A DNA stretch of 64,000 nucleotides from Tenacibaculum caenipelagi (GCF_004363005.1 NZ_SNYH01000001.1:248001-312000), one strand, 5' to 3'; shown: positions 9,178 through 18,986, numbered from the stretch's first letter. Translations and numbers: made by a program. The notes: a model not told the origin generated them from the letters alone.

Positions 9178-9210
9178 AAAACAGCTTTGAAATTTCAAAG
9201 CTGTTTTTTT
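9178..9210 (+). terminator. Intrinsic terminator
   Basis: AAAACAGCTTTGAAA pairs perfectly with TTTCAAAGCTGTTTT and runs into a T tract; 20 nt after the first lipocalin-like gene. Confidence 0.8.
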
Positions 9211-9350
9211 GTTCCTCTTTTAATTCACTCTAAAAACCCACACATAAATATTACAAAAAAATTAACAGATAAATAACAACTTCCTTCTTTTCCTTCCTTA
9301 TTAATTACACTACTTTCGTGCATAATTATAACCTATAAATATTTTAAGCT

Positions 9351-9740
9351 ATGAAAAAAATTATTGCACTATCAATTTTAACAGTAACCCTACTTTCTTG
9401 TTCATCAAACGAGAATACTCCTTTGAGTGATGATATTATTATTGGAAAATGGCAATTAATTCGTCAGTATGGTGATGATGCTGATGAGTGCACAAAAAAA
9501 TCAACAATGATCTTTGAGAATGATTTCGATTTAATAATTAACACTTACCTTTCTTTAACAGATGATGAATGTGTGAGTACTGGTATAACTAAAGGTAATT
9601 GGAATAAAAAAGGCGAAAACCTATATACATTAGAAAGACAAGGCTTATCTATAGATACTTCAATTAGATTTGAAGATAACAATAACACTTTAATCTTTTT
9701 AGAAGAAGGTGAAGAGGAATTAGCTTATAGTAGAAAATAA
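9351..9740 (+). CDS. Lipocalin-like lipoprotein, copy 2
   Basis: 129 residues with lipobox VTLLSCSSNENT. Same design as its upstream neighbour: IIGKWQLIRQYGDDADECTKKSTMIFEN and GNWNKKGENLYTLERQ match the other copy position for position, including the pair of cysteines after the first strands. Divergent enough to be an old duplication. Its own promoter-like TACTTTCG and a separate terminator show the two are transcribed independently. Function unknown. Confidence 0.8.
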   Translation: MKKIIALSILTVTLLSCSSNENTPLSDDIIIGKWQLIRQYGDDADECTKKSTMIFENDFDLIINTYLSLTDDECVSTGITKGNWNKKGENLYTLERQGLSIDTSIRFEDNNNTLIFLEEGEEELAYSRK

Positions 9741-9742
9741 TT

Positions 9743-9780
9743 AGCTAAAAAAGCGAAGTTCAAACACTTCGCTTTTTAGC
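9743..9780. terminator. Bidirectional terminator between lipoprotein gene and recR
   Basis: GCTAAAAAAGCGAAGT and ACTTCGCTTTTTAGC form a long stem with a 6-nt loop, with A/T tracts on both sides. It overlaps the recR stop codon and serves both converging genes. Confidence 0.8.
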
Positions 9781-10393
9781 CTTTTATCGACTGTTCAAAC
9801 GGTATCCTATTTACAATACTTCTTCCTAAAGTAACTTCATCTGCATATTCTAACTCGTCTCCTACCGAGATTCCTCTAGCAATCGTTGAAGTCGTAATTT
9901 TGTATTGTTCTATCTGCTTGTAAATATAAAAGTTGGTTGTATCACCTTCCATCGTAGAACTCAATGCAAAAATTAACTCTTTTACCTCACCATTCTTTAC
10001 TTTCTCTACTAAAGACTCTATTTGTAAGTTTTGAGGACCAATTCCTTCAATAGGAGAAATCTTTCCACCTAATACATGATACAAACCTCTATATTGTGCT
10101 GTATTTTCAATCGCCATCACATCACGAATGTCTTCTACCACACATACAATTTCATCATTTCTTTTCGGATTACTACAAATATCACACAATATCGTGTCTG
10201 AAATATTATGGCATTTTTTACAAGACTTTACATCGTTACGTAAATGCGTCAATGCTTCTGTTAAATACTTTGTATGCTCCTTAGGTTGCTTCAACAAATG
10301 CAACACCAAACGAAGTGCAGTACGCTTACCAATACCAGGTAACCGACTTACTTCATTTACTGCATTTTCTAATAATTTCGACGAAAAATCCAT
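9776..10393 (-). CDS. recR: Recombination mediator RecR
   Basis: 205 residues. Helix-hairpin-helix start ([17 protein letters not shown]), C4 zinc finger [16 protein letters not shown], then a Toprim domain ([12 protein letters not shown]). With RecF/RecO it loads RecA on SSB-coated gaps. The minus-strand -7 box TAAATTCG (10398-10405) ends 4 nt before the ATG, so the mRNA is probably leaderless. Divergent from pepD. Confidence 0.96.
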   Translation of the reverse strand: MDFSSKLLENAVNEVSRLPGIGKRTALRLVLHLLKQPKEHTKYLTEALTHLRNDVKSCKKCHNISDTILCDICSNPKRNDEIVCVVEDIRDVMAIENTAQYRGLYHVLGGKISPIEGIGPQNLQIESLVEKVKNGEVKELIFALSSTMEGDTTNFYIYKQIEQYKITTSTIARGISVGDELEYADEVTLGRSIVNRIPFEQSIKG

Positions 10394-10427
10394 ACTGCGA
10401 ATTTACAATTTTTCAATAAGGATTAAG

Positions 10428-10435
10428 TATCTTCG
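10428..10435 (+). promoter_or_regulatory. -7 box for pepD
   Basis: TATCTTCG, a one-base variant of TAnnTTTG, 29 nt before the pepD ATG. The same variant precedes the DUF2520 gene at 63134. Confidence 0.4.
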
Positions 10436-10464
10436 TAGCTTTAAAATTAAACATTCAATTCACA

Positions 10465-11928
10465 ATGAATTCAGAGATAAGAAACCTAGAACCGAAAGCT
10501 GTTTGGAAAAATTTTGCCGATTTAAATGCAGTACCTCGTCCATCAAAAAAAGAAGAAAGAGTCATTCAATTCATGGTTGATTTTGGTAAAAAATTGAACC
10601 TTGAGACCATGGTTGACAAAGTAGGAAACGTAATTATTCGCAAACCTGCTACTTCTGGTATGGAAGACCGTAAAACGGTAGTAATGCAAAGCCATTTAGA
10701 TATGGTACACCAGAAAAATGCTGATACTGTTTTTGATTTTGATACAGAAGGTATTAAAATGTTTGTTGATGGTGATTGGGTAAAAGCAGATGGAACAACT
10801 TTAGGTGCCGATAATGGTTTAGGTGTCGCTGCTATTATGGGAATTTTAGAATCAACTGATATTCCACACCCAGCTATTGAAGCCTTATTCACGATTGATG
10901 AAGAAACGGGTATGACAGGTGCTATGGGACTTGAAGGTGGATTGTTAGAAGGTGAAATCTTATTAAACCTAGACACAGAAGAAGATGATGAAATAGGAAT
11001 GGGATGTGCTGGTGGTGTAGATGTTACTGCTACTAGAAACTATAACGAAGAAGCTACCCCAGAAAACACCTTAGCCTATGAAATTTCTGTTACTGGATTA
11101 AATGGAGGTCACTCAGGAATGGACATCATTAAAGGCTTAGGAAACGCCAACAAAATAATGAACCGTTTATTATTTGATGGGTTTACCAACTTCGGTTTAC
11201 GTGTTGCTGAAATAAACGGAGGGAGTTTACGTAACGCTATTCCTCGTGAAAGTTTTTCTACTGTTGTGATTGATGCTATTTCTAAAGAACCTTTCTTATT
11301 TGAAATTCACGAACTTATCGACAATATCAAAGCTGAGTTTTCAACATTAGAGCCTAATCTTTCTATCGAATTGAAAGAAGTTGAAATTCCTGAAACTGTA
11401 ATGGATTTAGGTGTTCAAGAAGGATTAATCAAGGCTGTTTACACGGCGTTAAATGGTGTATATCGCATGAGTCCTGATATTGAAGGATTGGTAGAAACTT
11501 CAAACAATATTGCTCGTATTATTGTAAAAAACGGTGCTATTAAAATCGGATGTTTAACACGTTCTTCATCAGAAACTAATAAATGGGACTTAGCCAATTC
11601 ATTACGTTCTGCTTTTGAATTAGCAGGATTCGACGTAGAATTTTCTGGAGCTTACCCAGGATGGTTGCCTAATGTAAATTCTGAAATTTTAAAAACTGTA
11701 ACTAATTTATACGAAGAATTACATAACGAGAAACCTATTGTAGCTGCTTGTCATGCAGGATTAGAATGTGGTATTTTAGGTCAAAACTACCCTGAAATGG
11801 ATATGGTTTCTTTCGGTCCTAATATTAAAGGCGCTCACTCACCAGATGAACGTGCACAAATATCATCTACACAAAAATTCTGGAAATTTTTATTAGAGAT
11901 TTTAAAGAATACTCCAGTAAAGAATTAA
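10465..11928 (+). CDS. pepD: Aminoacyl-histidine dipeptidase (M20C family)
   Basis: 487 residues, cytosolic dizinc exopeptidase cleaving Xaa-His dipeptides such as carnosine. Metal and catalytic motifs visible: VMQSHLDMVHQ, GADNGLGVA, TIDEETGMTGA, LNLDTEED, and a late histidine in IKGAHSPDERAQ. The start LEPKAVWKNFADLNAVPRPSKKEER is classic PepD. Ends before a clean terminator. No sign of an operon. Confidence 0.95.
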   Translation: MNSEIRNLEPKAVWKNFADLNAVPRPSKKEERVIQFMVDFGKKLNLETMVDKVGNVIIRKPATSGMEDRKTVVMQSHLDMVHQKNADTVFDFDTEGIKMFVDGDWVKADGTTLGADNGLGVAAIMGILESTDIPHPAIEALFTIDEETGMTGAMGLEGGLLEGEILLNLDTEEDDEIGMGCAGGVDVTATRNYNEEATPENTLAYEISVTGLNGGHSGMDIIKGLGNANKIMNRLLFDGFTNFGLRVAEINGGSLRNAIPRESFSTVVIDAISKEPFLFEIHELIDNIKAEFSTLEPNLSIELKEVEIPETVMDLGVQEGLIKAVYTALNGVYRMSPDIEGLVETSNNIARIIVKNGAIKIGCLTRSSSETNKWDLANSLRSAFELAGFDVEFSGAYPGWLPNVNSEILKTVTNLYEELHNEKPIVAACHAGLECGILGQNYPEMDMVSFGPNIKGAHSPDERAQISSTQKFWKFLLEILKNTPVKN

Positions 11929-11947
11929 AATTTGCACATAAACTTTT

Positions 11948-11977
11948 AAACCACAACTTTTCAGTTGTGGTTTTTTG
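11948..11977 (+). terminator. Terminator of pepD
   Basis: AAACCACAACT-tttc-AGTTGTGGTTTTTT; perfect 11-bp stem and T tract. Confidence 0.85.
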
Positions 11978-11991
11978 TTTACATTTATAAA

Positions 11992-12579
11992 ATGAATTTT
12001 TTAGCGCATTTATACCTTTCAGGCAATAACACCAATATAATGATTGGTAATTTTATTGCAGATCATGTTAAGGGGAACAAGTTTTCTCACTATCATCAAG
12101 ATATTCAAAAAGGCATTTTGTTGCATCGCGAAATTGACACTTATACTGATGCGCACGAAATTGTAAGAAAAAGTAAACGCCGCTTACATGAACGGTACCG
12201 ACACTACGACGGAGTGATTATTGATATATTTTACGACCATTTTCTTGCTAAAAACTGGAAAAACTACTCACAAATTCCGTTAAATATTTATGTAGATTCT
12301 GTATATAAATTACTTCAAGAAAACATTGATATTCTTCCTGAAAAAACACAAGAAATGCTTCCGTTTATGATACAGTACAACTGGTTGTATAATTACCAAT
12401 TTGCAAAAGGTATTCAAGAAGTACTGAGTGGTATGAACAGACGTACCAATGGTAAATCTCATATGAATTTAGCTACGGAAGACTTACTGGAAAATTACCA
12501 AATTTTCGAAAACGATTTCACTACTTTCTTTGAAGATTTATATACTTTTTCAAATCAAAAAATATCAGAAATAAGCTAA
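11992..12579 (+). CDS. ACP phosphodiesterase-like protein (AcpH/DUF479)
   Basis: 195 residues. MNFLAHLYLSGNN and MIGNFIADHVKG plus GILLHREIDTYTDAH match the AcpH family, which removes phosphopantetheine from acyl carrier protein; HREID and the following YDGVIIDIFYDHFLA contain the HD-like metal residues. The frame is open to 11965, but that would start inside the pepD terminator; the ATG at 11992 begins the conserved MNFLAHL and is preferred. Ends 6 nt before ggt. Confidence 0.85.
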   Translation: MNFLAHLYLSGNNTNIMIGNFIADHVKGNKFSHYHQDIQKGILLHREIDTYTDAHEIVRKSKRRLHERYRHYDGVIIDIFYDHFLAKNWKNYSQIPLNIYVDSVYKLLQENIDILPEKTQEMLPFMIQYNWLYNYQFAKGIQEVLSGMNRRTNGKSHMNLATEDLLENYQIFENDFTTFFEDLYTFSNQKISEIS

Positions 12580-12585
12580 CCTAAT

Positions 12586-14268
12586 ATGAAAAAAAGACTA
12601 CTATTACTTTTAACACTTTCTATTTTATTTTTCAATTGTAAAAAAGAAAAAACTATAGGTTTAATCACTGATAAGGCAATGGTAGTGTCCGCTAGAGAAG
12701 AAGCTTCAAAAATAGGAGCTGATATATTACAAAAAGGCGGAAATGCGTTTGACGCAATGGTCGCTACCGAACTAGCACTCGCAGTAGCGTATCCATATGC
12801 TGGTAATCTTGGTGGTGGTGGATTTATGGTTTATCGAAAAAACACAGGAGAAATTGGCGCGTTAGATTATCGCGAGAAAGCGCCTCTTGCCGCTCATAAA
12901 GACATGTACTTAGATAGCTTAGGAAATGTAATTGAAAACAAAAGTACATTGGGCGCTATGGCTGTTGGAATTCCCGGTACTGTAGCAGGTGTTTTTGCTG
13001 CACATAAAAAATTTGGTTCATTACCTATTCAAGAAATTTTAGCCCCTGTAATAGCATTAGCCAAAAGAGGAGTTATCGTTACCTCAAAACAGGAAGCTCG
13101 TATAAAAAAGTACCAACCTTACTTTTTAAAAGCGAATAAAGACTCCATTCTTTTTGATAAAAACTGGAAAAAGGGCGACACTATTAAATACCCTGATTTA
13201 GCCACAACTTTAGAACGTATTTCACAAAATCGTCGTGATGAATTTTATAAAGGTGAAACCGCAAAACGCTTAGTTGCTTTTATACAAGACAATGGTGGTA
13301 TTATAACAGAAGAAGATTTAGCAAAATACGAAGCTAAATGGAGAACCCCGATCACTTTTACCTATGACGATTTACGAATCATTTCTATGTCTCCACCTGC
13401 TAGTGGAGGTATCTGTTTAGCACAAATTATGAATGGAATTGAACCTTTCGATTTAGATAAATACGGACATAATTCTACCAAAGCTATACAGGTAATTACA
13501 GAAGCTGAACGTAGGGCTTATGCAGATAGAAGTTTTTATTTAGGAGATCCTGATTTTGTAGAAATCCCTATTGAAACTCTCATTAGTAAAGAATACACAA
13601 AAAACCGCATGAACGATTTTTTATTTGAAAAATCGACTTCTTCCAAAGATGTTTCTCACGGAAACATTACAATGACAGAAAGTGACGAAACAACTCATTA
13701 CTCAATTATTGATCAATTCGGAAATGCAGTTTCTGTTACCACAACTATTAATGGAGCCTATGGTTCTAAATTATATTGTTCTGAATTAGGTTTCTTCTTA
13801 AACAACGAGATGGATGACTTTTCAAGCAAGCCTGGTACACCTAACATGTTCGGTTTAATAGGAGCAGAAGCAAATAAAATTGAACCTGAAAAACGCATGT
13901 TAAGCTCTATGACTCCTACTATTGTAGAGAAAAACGGTCAACTATATATGGTTGTGGGGACCCCAGGAGGCTCAACTATTATCACTTCAGTTTTGCAAAC
14001 TATTTTAAACGTACACGAATTTGATATGGGAATGCAAGAAGCGGTAAATCAACCACGCTTTCATCACCAATGGTTACCTGACGTGATTAAAATTGAACCC
14101 ACAGGTTTTGACAAAAAAGTAAAAAATAAACTACGACAACTCGGATATGAATTAGACCAAACCAATTCACCTATTATTGGTAAGGTAGATGCTATTTTAG
14201 TGCTTCCTAATGGAAAACTAGAAGGCGGTGCCGATCCTAGAGGAGACGACACCGCAGTAGGATTTTAA
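12586..14268 (+). CDS. ggt: Gamma-glutamyltranspeptidase, lipoprotein form
   Basis: 560 residues. Signal peptide with lipobox (SILFFNCKKEK), so the enzyme is probably membrane-anchored in the periplasm. NTN-hydrolase precursor that cleaves itself before the nucleophile; the site is T369 in ETTHYSIID. GNLGGGGFMVYR, ALDYREKAP and the late SSMTPTIV and GTPGGSTII complete the family pattern. It splits glutathione or other gamma-glutamyl compounds. This organism appears to make bacillithiol, so its natural substrate is open. Convergent with the GH16-like gene, 8 nt apart and without an obvious terminator. Confidence 0.94.
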   Translation: MKKRLLLLLTLSILFFNCKKEKTIGLITDKAMVVSAREEASKIGADILQKGGNAFDAMVATELALAVAYPYAGNLGGGGFMVYRKNTGEIGALDYREKAPLAAHKDMYLDSLGNVIENKSTLGAMAVGIPGTVAGVFAAHKKFGSLPIQEILAPVIALAKRGVIVTSKQEARIKKYQPYFLKANKDSILFDKNWKKGDTIKYPDLATTLERISQNRRDEFYKGETAKRLVAFIQDNGGIITEEDLAKYEAKWRTPITFTYDDLRIISMSPPASGGICLAQIMNGIEPFDLDKYGHNSTKAIQVITEAERRAYADRSFYLGDPDFVEIPIETLISKEYTKNRMNDFLFEKSTSSKDVSHGNITMTESDETTHYSIIDQFGNAVSVTTTINGAYGSKLYCSELGFFLNNEMDDFSSKPGTPNMFGLIGAEANKIEPEKRMLSSMTPTIVEKNGQLYMVVGTPGGSTIITSVLQTILNVHEFDMGMQEAVNQPRFHHQWLPDVIKIEPTGFDKKVKNKLRQLGYELDQTNSPIIGKVDAILVLPNGKLEGGADPRGDDTAVGF

Positions 14269-14276
14269 CAATAATT

Positions 14277-15113
14277 TTATTGATATTGAAACTTTTTAAT
14301 CACGACTTCTTGAGGTTTAGAAGGTGTGTAGCTTTGTGGTTCTCTCCATAAATTTAAATGTACAGTTTGACATCCTTCATTTGGGATATATTGATTTTGA
14401 CTCGCTGCTGTTGTCCATGTTATATCAGGTGGCGTAGCAGGTAAGCTATTTAAATCGTATATACCGTAATAAATCGAATAAACTACTGGTGTATTTTCGT
14501 CTTTCCAATCCATTACAATCGTTATTTTCCCTTTATCCTTCAATGTAATTCTATGTACATTACCAGAAGGCTCCCAAGGCTGTAATGTAAACTGTGCATT
14601 TGTTGGATCACTTAGATTATTCCATCTACTACATTCCAACATATCCAATTCTCTATGACTATTAGTTATTGATGAGTCTTTTTCAAATTGATATGTAAAC
14701 ACTCCAAAACAACAATTATTAGCTATATCATTAAAATTACCTACTGGCGTTTCTGCTGCCACTAAATATTTTCCATAACCAGGATACATACGTTGCGGTG
14801 GGTTTCCTGCTCTGTTAGGATTATTAGCTACCTTTCCCCACAACACTAACTCCACTGAAGACCATTGTTTAGGACCATTAGGCAGTTGTGTTTCTTTCAT
14901 TTTTAAATGTAACCCTTCGCTATCTACACTTGCACAACGTGGATCCCATTGTTGGTTATTAAACCAATAGCCAGAATTTGAAATTCCGAATGGATAGTTC
15001 GTCCACCAATAATATCCATCAAACTCCAACATACCATTTATAGATTTTGGATTAGGTTCGATAGCACCACTAGGCATTGGATTTCTTAATATACAATTAT
15101 CTGATTTATACAT
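14277..15113 (-). CDS. GH16-like beta-sandwich protein without signal peptide
   Basis: 278 residues, many Trp/Tyr. Residues 155-160, ELDMLE in SHRELDMLECSRW, fit the E-x-D-x-x-E catalytic motif of glycoside hydrolase family 16 laminarinase/agarase-type enzymes, and FDGYYWWTNYPFG, GYGKYLVAAETP and VMDWKDENTPVVYSIYY fit the strands before and after. No signal peptide or lipobox can be found: the protein starts MYKSDNCILRNPMPSGAIEP. Family membership is inference from the motif and strand pattern; other concanavalin A-like folds are possible. Isolated gene, convergent with ggt. Confidence 0.55.
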   Translation of the reverse strand: MYKSDNCILRNPMPSGAIEPNPKSINGMLEFDGYYWWTNYPFGISNSGYWFNNQQWDPRCASVDSEGLHLKMKETQLPNGPKQWSSVELVLWGKVANNPNRAGNPPQRMYPGYGKYLVAAETPVGNFNDIANNCCFGVFTYQFEKDSSITNSHRELDMLECSRWNNLSDPTNAQFTLQPWEPSGNVHRITLKDKGKITIVMDWKDENTPVVYSIYYGIYDLNSLPATPPDITWTTAASQNQYIPNEGCQTVHLNLWREPQSYTPSKPQEVVIKKFQYQ

Positions 15114-15289
15114 AACTTATTTATTTTACAATTATATTAGAAGGAGTATTCACCTCCTTTTTATTTACCGTCAAACAACTAAATATAAACTAGTTATATC
15201 TTTCACCCCATCTTATTTTTTTTAGTATGACTTAAAATTAGTTTATTCTTTTTCTTATATTTTATTCTTTTCTACTAATGTTAAAAAAG

Positions 15290-15307
15290 AAGGTACGAAC
15301 GTACCTT
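15290..15307. promoter_or_regulatory. 18-bp palindrome in a divergent intergenic region
   Basis: AAGGTACGAACGTACCTT: 8-bp perfect arms around AA. It lies between the divergent GH16-like gene and the pseudouridine synthase gene, 52 nt before the latter. It could be an operator; there is no T tract convincing enough for a terminator. Confidence 0.45.
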
Positions 15308-15358
15308 AATTGATAACAAAAATTATTTGCTTAGCTTTGAAAAAACAATCACTCCTTT

Positions 15359-16222
15359 TTGAAAGTCCTAGAAACTCACATCGTAAAAATTATTGAAACC
15401 CCTATTAGATTACAAGAGTATGCTGTTGGGATTTTTAAAACTGTTCAAACAAGATCTGCCATAAAAAAAGCTATTAAAAAAGAGCTTATCTTAGTTGATG
15501 GTAAAATAGCTTCAACTGCTTTGTATATTAAAGGAGGTGAAACGATTGAGCTACTTCGAGCGGAAGAAAGTATACAAAAGAAACATTTTGATTTTCCGTT
15601 AGAAATTCTTTTTGAAGATGATTATTTAGCGATTATTTACAAGCCTGCTGGGGTTTTAGTAAGCGGAAATTCATTCGCTACTATTGATAATGCACTCTCT
15701 CTAAACTTACAAAAAAGCATTTTATCAACCACTACTTGTCCACGCCCTGTACACCGATTAGATTATCCTACAAGCGGACTCTTGCTCATTGGAAAAACTA
15801 CAACAAGTATTATTGCGCTAAATAGAATGTTTGAACAAAAAGAGATTCAAAAAACCTATCACGCAATTTGTATTGGTAAAATGGAACGAAGTGGAGAAAT
15901 TGACATTCCTATTGATGATAAAAATGCTTCTACTTCATTTGAGGTTTTACAAACTTCAACCTCTCCTCGCTTTGATTTTTTAAACCTAGTCAAGTTGAAT
16001 CCAAAAACAGGCAGAAAGCATCAATTACGCAAACATCTTTTAGCTATAGGCAATCCTATTTTAGGCGACAAAGAGTATTTTTTAGAGGGACTTATTTTAA
16101 ACGGAAAAGGATTGTTTTTACACGCATCTACCCTATCCTTTATACATCCATTTACTCAAGAAAACTTAAACTTCACAAAAGAGCTTCCGAAGAAATTCAA
16201 GAAAATATTCCCAGAATTTTAA
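15359..16222 (+). CDS. RluA-family pseudouridine synthase with TTG start
   Basis: 287 residues. N-terminal S4-like domain (RLQEYAVGIFKTVQTRSAIKKAIKKELILVDG) and catalytic HRLDYPTSGLLLIGKT with the nucleophilic Asp, then GRKHQLRKHLLAIGNPILGD. Isomerises uridine in rRNA or tRNA; the site is not readable. The start must be TTG at 15359: the frame has a stop at 15338 and no ATG, GTG or CTG before conserved sequence. The S4 domain follows immediately, so nothing is missing. Confidence 0.9.
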   Translation: MKVLETHIVKIIETPIRLQEYAVGIFKTVQTRSAIKKAIKKELILVDGKIASTALYIKGGETIELLRAEESIQKKHFDFPLEILFEDDYLAIIYKPAGVLVSGNSFATIDNALSLNLQKSILSTTTCPRPVHRLDYPTSGLLLIGKTTTSIIALNRMFEQKEIQKTYHAICIGKMERSGEIDIPIDDKNASTSFEVLQTSTSPRFDFLNLVKLNPKTGRKHQLRKHLLAIGNPILGDKEYFLEGLILNGKGLFLHASTLSFIHPFTQENLNFTKELPKKFKKIFPEF

Positions 16223-16371
16223 TTAAACCAATGCTTGTGTAAATATTAATACAAAACGACTAATTAGATTATACATACCCATATGTCGTCAATAAAACTG
16301 CCTCTGTTTTAATTTTATTCTAAAGTAAATTAGATGTTTTTTATACATTTGCCCAAATTATATTTATTGCA

Positions 16372-17817
16372 ATGAAAAAATTATTTTTACTATTATTTTT
16401 ATCATCTTTCTGCTTTTCTCAAACTGCTAAAGATCAATTTTATGATGAGTTTACAAACCCTAACCTCAACAATAAACTTTCAAATTATCTAAAAGAAAAC
16501 CTTCATCAAGATTTATTAAAAGACATTACTTATCCAGAAAAAAGTAAAAAGATTATTTTGTCTTTTCAGATTAATAAAGAGAATATTCCTTATCGAATTG
16601 ACATTAATTCTTTTCGTAATGAAGAATTAAGAAAATCATTAAAAAAACTTTTCAAAGAATACAATCTTAATCATTTTACAACAAAGTTTGATACAAGAAA
16701 AAAATATTCCCTTCAAATTATCACGAACAATGGAATAAGTAACATTATAAATTGTAGTACAATTCCATTAGAAATTTCTTCTCCAAACTATAAATCTTGT
16801 GAAGATTTAGATTTTTACAGTGATACTAATTATTGTGTAAATAAAAATATCAGAAATCATTTTTATAATTCAATCAATTATAATTTAGCTGATAGCATAC
16901 TTACCAAAGAGGCAAGAGTTACTTTAGATTTTAAAGTATTAATTGATAAAAACGGTAAACTAAAGGTTACTGAATTAAAAGCACCTGAAATTTTCAAAAA
17001 AAACATTATTAAAATTACCGAAAAATATGATACTGTTTTTCTACCAAAAATGATAAATAATAAACCTACTAATTACTACTACCATATAAAACAAGTATTT
17101 GAAAAAGGGAAAAAACCAATATCTAACTTAGAATTAGATTATAATTTTGATAGTATATTCAAACCGAATTCAACAAATGAATTAGCAAACTATTTCAAAG
17201 AAAATCTATCGCCAGAAGATATAAAAAAGGCGAACCTAAATAGGGTAAATGACAGACTAAAACTTTATTTCGAATTAGACGTTACAGGTAAACCTTTTAA
17301 CATTTCAACCAATTCTAGATCTGATCTATTAGAAAGAAAGATTATTAATATATTCAACAAATATGATCTTTCTAAATCTACTTTTAAAAATATACACCCT
17401 ATAAACAGATACTTTACACCTATAATAAAATATGAAAATGGTGTTAATAAAATAGTTACTAATAGTATAATGGGATATAGTAGAATTCCTGTTTTTCCTA
17501 ACTGCAAGAACTCCTTAAATGCTACTATGGGAAAAAATTGTTATAACAGAACTATCACAAAATTCTTTGCTAAACATTTTAATAGCAATTTAGCAGGCAG
17601 GCTAGGACTTTCACCAGGAAGAAAAAGAATGTTTGTTAAGTTTAAAATTGATAAAGATGGGAAAGTTACTGATGTAAGTTGTAGAGCTCCACATCCAAAA
17701 CTAAAAGAAGAGTCTATAAGAGTTATAAAAAAACTAACAAAAGCTACTCCTGCAATGTTTGGTGACAAGCCATCAAAAGTAGGTTTTACTTTACCTATAA
17801 CTTTTAATGTTGAATAA
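16372..17817 (+). CDS. Secreted protein with four TonB-C-like units
   Basis: 481 residues, signal peptide [17 protein letters not shown]. The mature part is a duplication of a ~225-residue block: [15 protein letters not shown] matches [15 protein letters not shown], and the second half of each block ([24 protein letters not shown] and [21 protein letters not shown]) is the TonB C-terminal pattern, with [10 protein letters not shown] upstream as in Bacteroidota energy-transducer proteins. The intervening halves look like weaker copies. There is no N-terminal anchor helix or proline-rich linker, so it is not a working TonB. Role unknown; 23 nt before trmD. Confidence 0.8.
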   Translation: MKKLFLLLFLSSFCFSQTAKDQFYDEFTNPNLNNKLSNYLKENLHQDLLKDITYPEKSKKIILSFQINKENIPYRIDINSFRNEELRKSLKKLFKEYNLNHFTTKFDTRKKYSLQIITNNGISNIINCSTIPLEISSPNYKSCEDLDFYSDTNYCVNKNIRNHFYNSINYNLADSILTKEARVTLDFKVLIDKNGKLKVTELKAPEIFKKNIIKITEKYDTVFLPKMINNKPTNYYYHIKQVFEKGKKPISNLELDYNFDSIFKPNSTNELANYFKENLSPEDIKKANLNRVNDRLKLYFELDVTGKPFNISTNSRSDLLERKIINIFNKYDLSKSTFKNIHPINRYFTPIIKYENGVNKIVTNSIMGYSRIPVFPNCKNSLNATMGKNCYNRTITKFFAKHFNSNLAGRLGLSPGRKRMFVKFKIDKDGKVTDVSCRAPHPKLKEESIRVIKKLTKATPAMFGDKPSKVGFTLPITFNVE

Positions 17818-17828
17818 GTATAATACTA

Positions 17829-17836
17829 TATCTTTG
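17829..17836 (+). promoter_or_regulatory. -7 box for leaderless trmD
   Basis: TATCTTTG matches TAnnTTTG; a TTG at 17810-17812 lies 16 nt upstream. Only 4 nt separate the box from the trmD ATG, so transcription should begin at or next to the start codon. Confidence 0.6.
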
Positions 17837-17840
17837 CCCC

Positions 17841-18515
17841 ATGCGAATAGACATTATTACTGTTGAACCTGATTTATTACGAAGTCCTTTTGAAAACTCA
17901 ATGATGAAAAGGGCTATTGAAAAGAATTTAGCTGAAGTACACTTACACAATTTACGTGAATACGGATTTGGAAATTATCGTCAAGTAGATGATTATCAAT
18001 TTGGAGGTGGTGCTGGTATGGTATTGATGATTGAACCCATTGCTAAATGCATTGACAAATTACAATCTGAAAGAGCCTATGATGAAATCATTTATATGAC
18101 TCCTGATGCTAAAACCTTGAATCAGGCTACAGCTAATATGTTATCGCTGAAAGAAAACATCATTATTCTAACAGGTCATTATAAAGGTGTTGACCAACGT
18201 GTTCGTGATAAATATATTACCAAAGAAATTTCTATTGGCGATTATGTACTAACAGGAGGAGAATTAGCGGCAGCAGTTTTATGCGATGCTGTAATACGAT
18301 TAATTCCTGGGGTTTTGGGAGATGAAACATCAGCTTTAACCGATAGTTTTCAAGATAATTTATTATCACCACCAGTATATACAAGACCTTCAGAATATGA
18401 GGGAATGAAAGTACCAGATGTATTACTATCTGGAAATTTCCCTAAAATTGAAGAGTGGCGTTCAGAACAAGCCTATAAACGTACCAAAGAAATACGCCCT
18501 GATTTATTAGAATAA
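17841..18515 (+). CDS. trmD: tRNA (guanine-37-N1) methyltransferase
   Basis: 224 residues, SPOUT-class enzyme methylating G37 of tRNAs reading CNN/CGG codons, preventing frameshifts. Family motifs: [56 protein letters not shown] (trefoil knot, SAM site) and [10 protein letters not shown]. The usual trmD-rplS pairing is kept, with rplS 123 nt downstream under its own promoter. Probably leaderless. Confidence 0.97.
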   Translation: MRIDIITVEPDLLRSPFENSMMKRAIEKNLAEVHLHNLREYGFGNYRQVDDYQFGGGAGMVLMIEPIAKCIDKLQSERAYDEIIYMTPDAKTLNQATANMLSLKENIIILTGHYKGVDQRVRDKYITKEISIGDYVLTGGELAAAVLCDAVIRLIPGVLGDETSALTDSFQDNLLSPPVYTRPSEYEGMKVPDVLLSGNFPKIEEWRSEQAYKRTKEIRPDLLE

Positions 18516-18561
18516 CTAACAGTCAGCGTGTTATTTATTTTTTTTATCAAAAGAAAAGTTT

Positions 18562-18637
18562 TAAATTTGCAGCCACAAAATCAACCTCTGACGAAAATCG
18601 TGCATGTTGCTTTTATACAACCATAAATAATTATAGA
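18562..18637 (+). promoter_or_regulatory. rplS promoter and candidate ribosomal-protein leader
   Basis: TAAATTTG at 18562-18569 is a perfect -7 box. The ~63-nt leader has two small hairpins, ACGA-aaa-TCGT and GTTG-cttttata-CAAC, just before the ATG. A leader motif for L19 in flavobacteria has been described (L19-Flavobacteria, from memory), so autoregulation by L19 is plausible; I cannot run the covariance model. Confidence 0.45.
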
Positions 18638-18638
18638 A

Positions 18639-18986
18639 ATGGATTTAGTAAAATTTGTTCAAGACGAATTTGTAACAAAAAACGAATTACCAGAATTCGC
18701 AGCTGGAGACACTATTACTGTGTACTACGAAATTAGAGAAGGAGACAAAGTTCGTACTCAGTTCTTTAGAGGAGTTGTTATCCAAAAAAGAGGTAGTGGA
18801 GCTTCTGAAACATTTACTATCAGAAAAATGTCTGGTACTGTAGGTGTAGAGCGTATCTTCCCTATCAACTTACCTTCAATCCAAAAGATTGAGATCAACA
18901 AAAGAGGTAAAGTACGTAGAGCTCGTATTTTTTACTTTAGAGGTCTTACTGGTAAGAAAGCAAGAATTAAAGAAAAAAGAAACTAA
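18639..18986 (+). CDS. rplS: 50S ribosomal protein bL19
   Basis: 115 residues, complete: DLVKFVQDEFV, FRGVVIQKRGSGASETFTIRK and GVERIFPINLPSIQKIEI are the standard bL19 pattern. It sits at the 30S-50S interface. Follows trmD as in most bacteria, with a separate promoter and a strong terminator downstream. Confidence 0.98.
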   Translation: MDLVKFVQDEFVTKNELPEFAAGDTITVYYEIREGDKVRTQFFRGVVIQKRGSGASETFTIRKMSGTVGVERIFPINLPSIQKIEINKRGKVRRARIFYFRGLTGKKARIKEKRN

